64,000 nt of DNA from Pseudomonadota bacterium (GTDB lineage: Bacteria; Pseudomonadota; Alphaproteobacteria; Rhodobacterales; Rhodobacteraceae), in NCBI GenBank assembly GCA_038533575.1, contig JBCAYL010000001.1, forward strand, positions 524,226 through 588,225. The letters are read 5' to 3'. The position numbers were made by a program, and so were the translations under genes. The notes beneath the pieces were generated by a model. It worked only from the letters and a program-made list of their open reading frames with translations, was not told the DNA's origin and ran no database searches. Below, piece after piece: positions 63,605-64,000 of the stretch; within the stretch, counting starts at the first letter, position 1; each line of letters begins with the position of its first letter.

Positions 63605-64000
63605 ATGAACGACATGACCCTTATCGACGGGGGCACCCATGTGGCACCCTTCGCCAAGAGCTATGACAACTTCATCGGTGGCAAATTCGTGGCCCCCAAA
63701 TCGGGCCGCTACTTCGACAACGTGAGCCCGCTCACGGGCCTGAGCATGGGCCAGGTCGCGCGCTCCGGCGCGGAGGACATCGAGGCCGCCCTCGATGCCG
63801 CGCACAAGGCCGCCGATGCCTGGGGCAAGACCTCCGTCACCGAGCGCTCCAACATGCTCCTCAAGATCGCGCAGGTCCTCGAGGACAATCTCGAGCTCCT
63901 CGCCATTTGCGAGACCTGGGACAACGGCAAGGCCATCCGCGAGACCCGCGCCGCTGACCTGCCGCTCGCCATCGACCACTTCCGCTATTTCGCCGGTGTC
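63605..64000 (+). CDS. NAD-dependent aldehyde dehydrogenase (AcoD/ExaC type), N-terminal part, cut by window edge
   Basis: The first 132 codons of an aldehyde dehydrogenase. Visible are SYDNFIGGKFVAPKSGRYFDN (about 19-39), VSPLTGLSMGQVARSGAEDI and the start of the helical part LEDNLELLAICETWDNGKAIRETRAADL. The catalytic cysteine and glutamate are beyond the window. GGGAGG lies 7-12 bp upstream of the ATG. Relatives (AcoD, ExaC) oxidise acetaldehyde and other short aldehydes. It directly follows the GAF-Fis regulator and is preceded by a candidate operator, so inducible control by that regulator is likely. Confidence 0.9.
   Translation, partial: MNDMTLIDGGTHVAPFAKSYDNFIGGKFVAPKSGRYFDNVSPLTGLSMGQVARSGAEDIEAALDAAHKAADAWGKTSVTERSNMLLKIAQVLEDNLELLAICETWDNGKAIRETRAADLPLAIDHFRYFAGV

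Overview
The window is high-GC, densely packed alphaproteobacterial chromosome. It has ATGA/GTGA start-stop overlaps, GTG and TTG starts, and codon use that throws long antisense shadow frames. The gene content points to the Rhodobacterales, most likely a marine Roseobacter-group bacterium: a TRAP transporter, heterotetrameric sarcosine oxidase, the DMSP lyase DddP, a ccm run behind secDF, and several small families typical of that order. No rRNA, tRNA, CRISPR array, insertion sequence, integrase or phage gene was found.

Left end (1-9.6 kb): a DegT-type aminotransferase is cut by the window edge. Next is a catabolic locus that I read as a sulfoquinovose (SQ) monooxygenase pathway. On the minus strand run a flavin-dependent monooxygenase (smoC-like), an aldo/keto reductase (smoB-like), a flavin reductase (smoA-like) and a TRAP transporter (dctQ-dctM-dctP), ending at a clear terminator. 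Divergent from it are a GntR regulator and a Gfo/Idh/MocA protein that fits the NAD-dependent sulfoquinovosidase type. Proposed flow: TRAP import of SQ or an SQ glycoside, hydrolysis, FMNH2-dependent desulfonation, and reduction of the 6-oxo sugar to glucose. A nearby TauE/SafE permease, two genes further on, could export the sulfite.

Middle (8.5-31 kb): dusA, the TSUP permease, a PhyH-like protein, DUF1289, ruvX and ccmI; then a sarcosine oxidase operon (soxB, a 51-residue membrane protein, soxD, soxA, soxG); sodB, a metallophosphoesterase, a LOG-family protein, a LysM protein, an Atm1-type ABC exporter and an RND pump with its adaptor. From 29 to 46.4 kb comes mostly housekeeping: a YfgM-like protein, bamB, der, DUF2235, a TspO-like protein, serS, DUF3179, leuD, a YrdC-like protein, an ATP-grasp protein, then yajC-secD-secF and ccmABCDG. 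secD and secF are separated by two palindromes.

Right end (46.4-64 kb): acnA, DUF1223, a LpxL-like acyltransferase, a thioesterase, purB, bioY, an endonuclease/phosphatase protein and an alpha/beta-hydrolase-OsmC fusion; then dddP, which keeps all expected metal and catalytic residues, divergent from a stand-alone DUF3445 heme N-demethylase-like gene. The window closes with a Ca2+/Na+ antiporter, an enoyl-CoA hydratase/isomerase, an SDR, and a GAF-Fis regulator followed by an aldehyde dehydrogenase cut by the edge. A matching 20-bp inverted repeat precedes both of the last two genes, which suggests a self-contained regulatory circuit.
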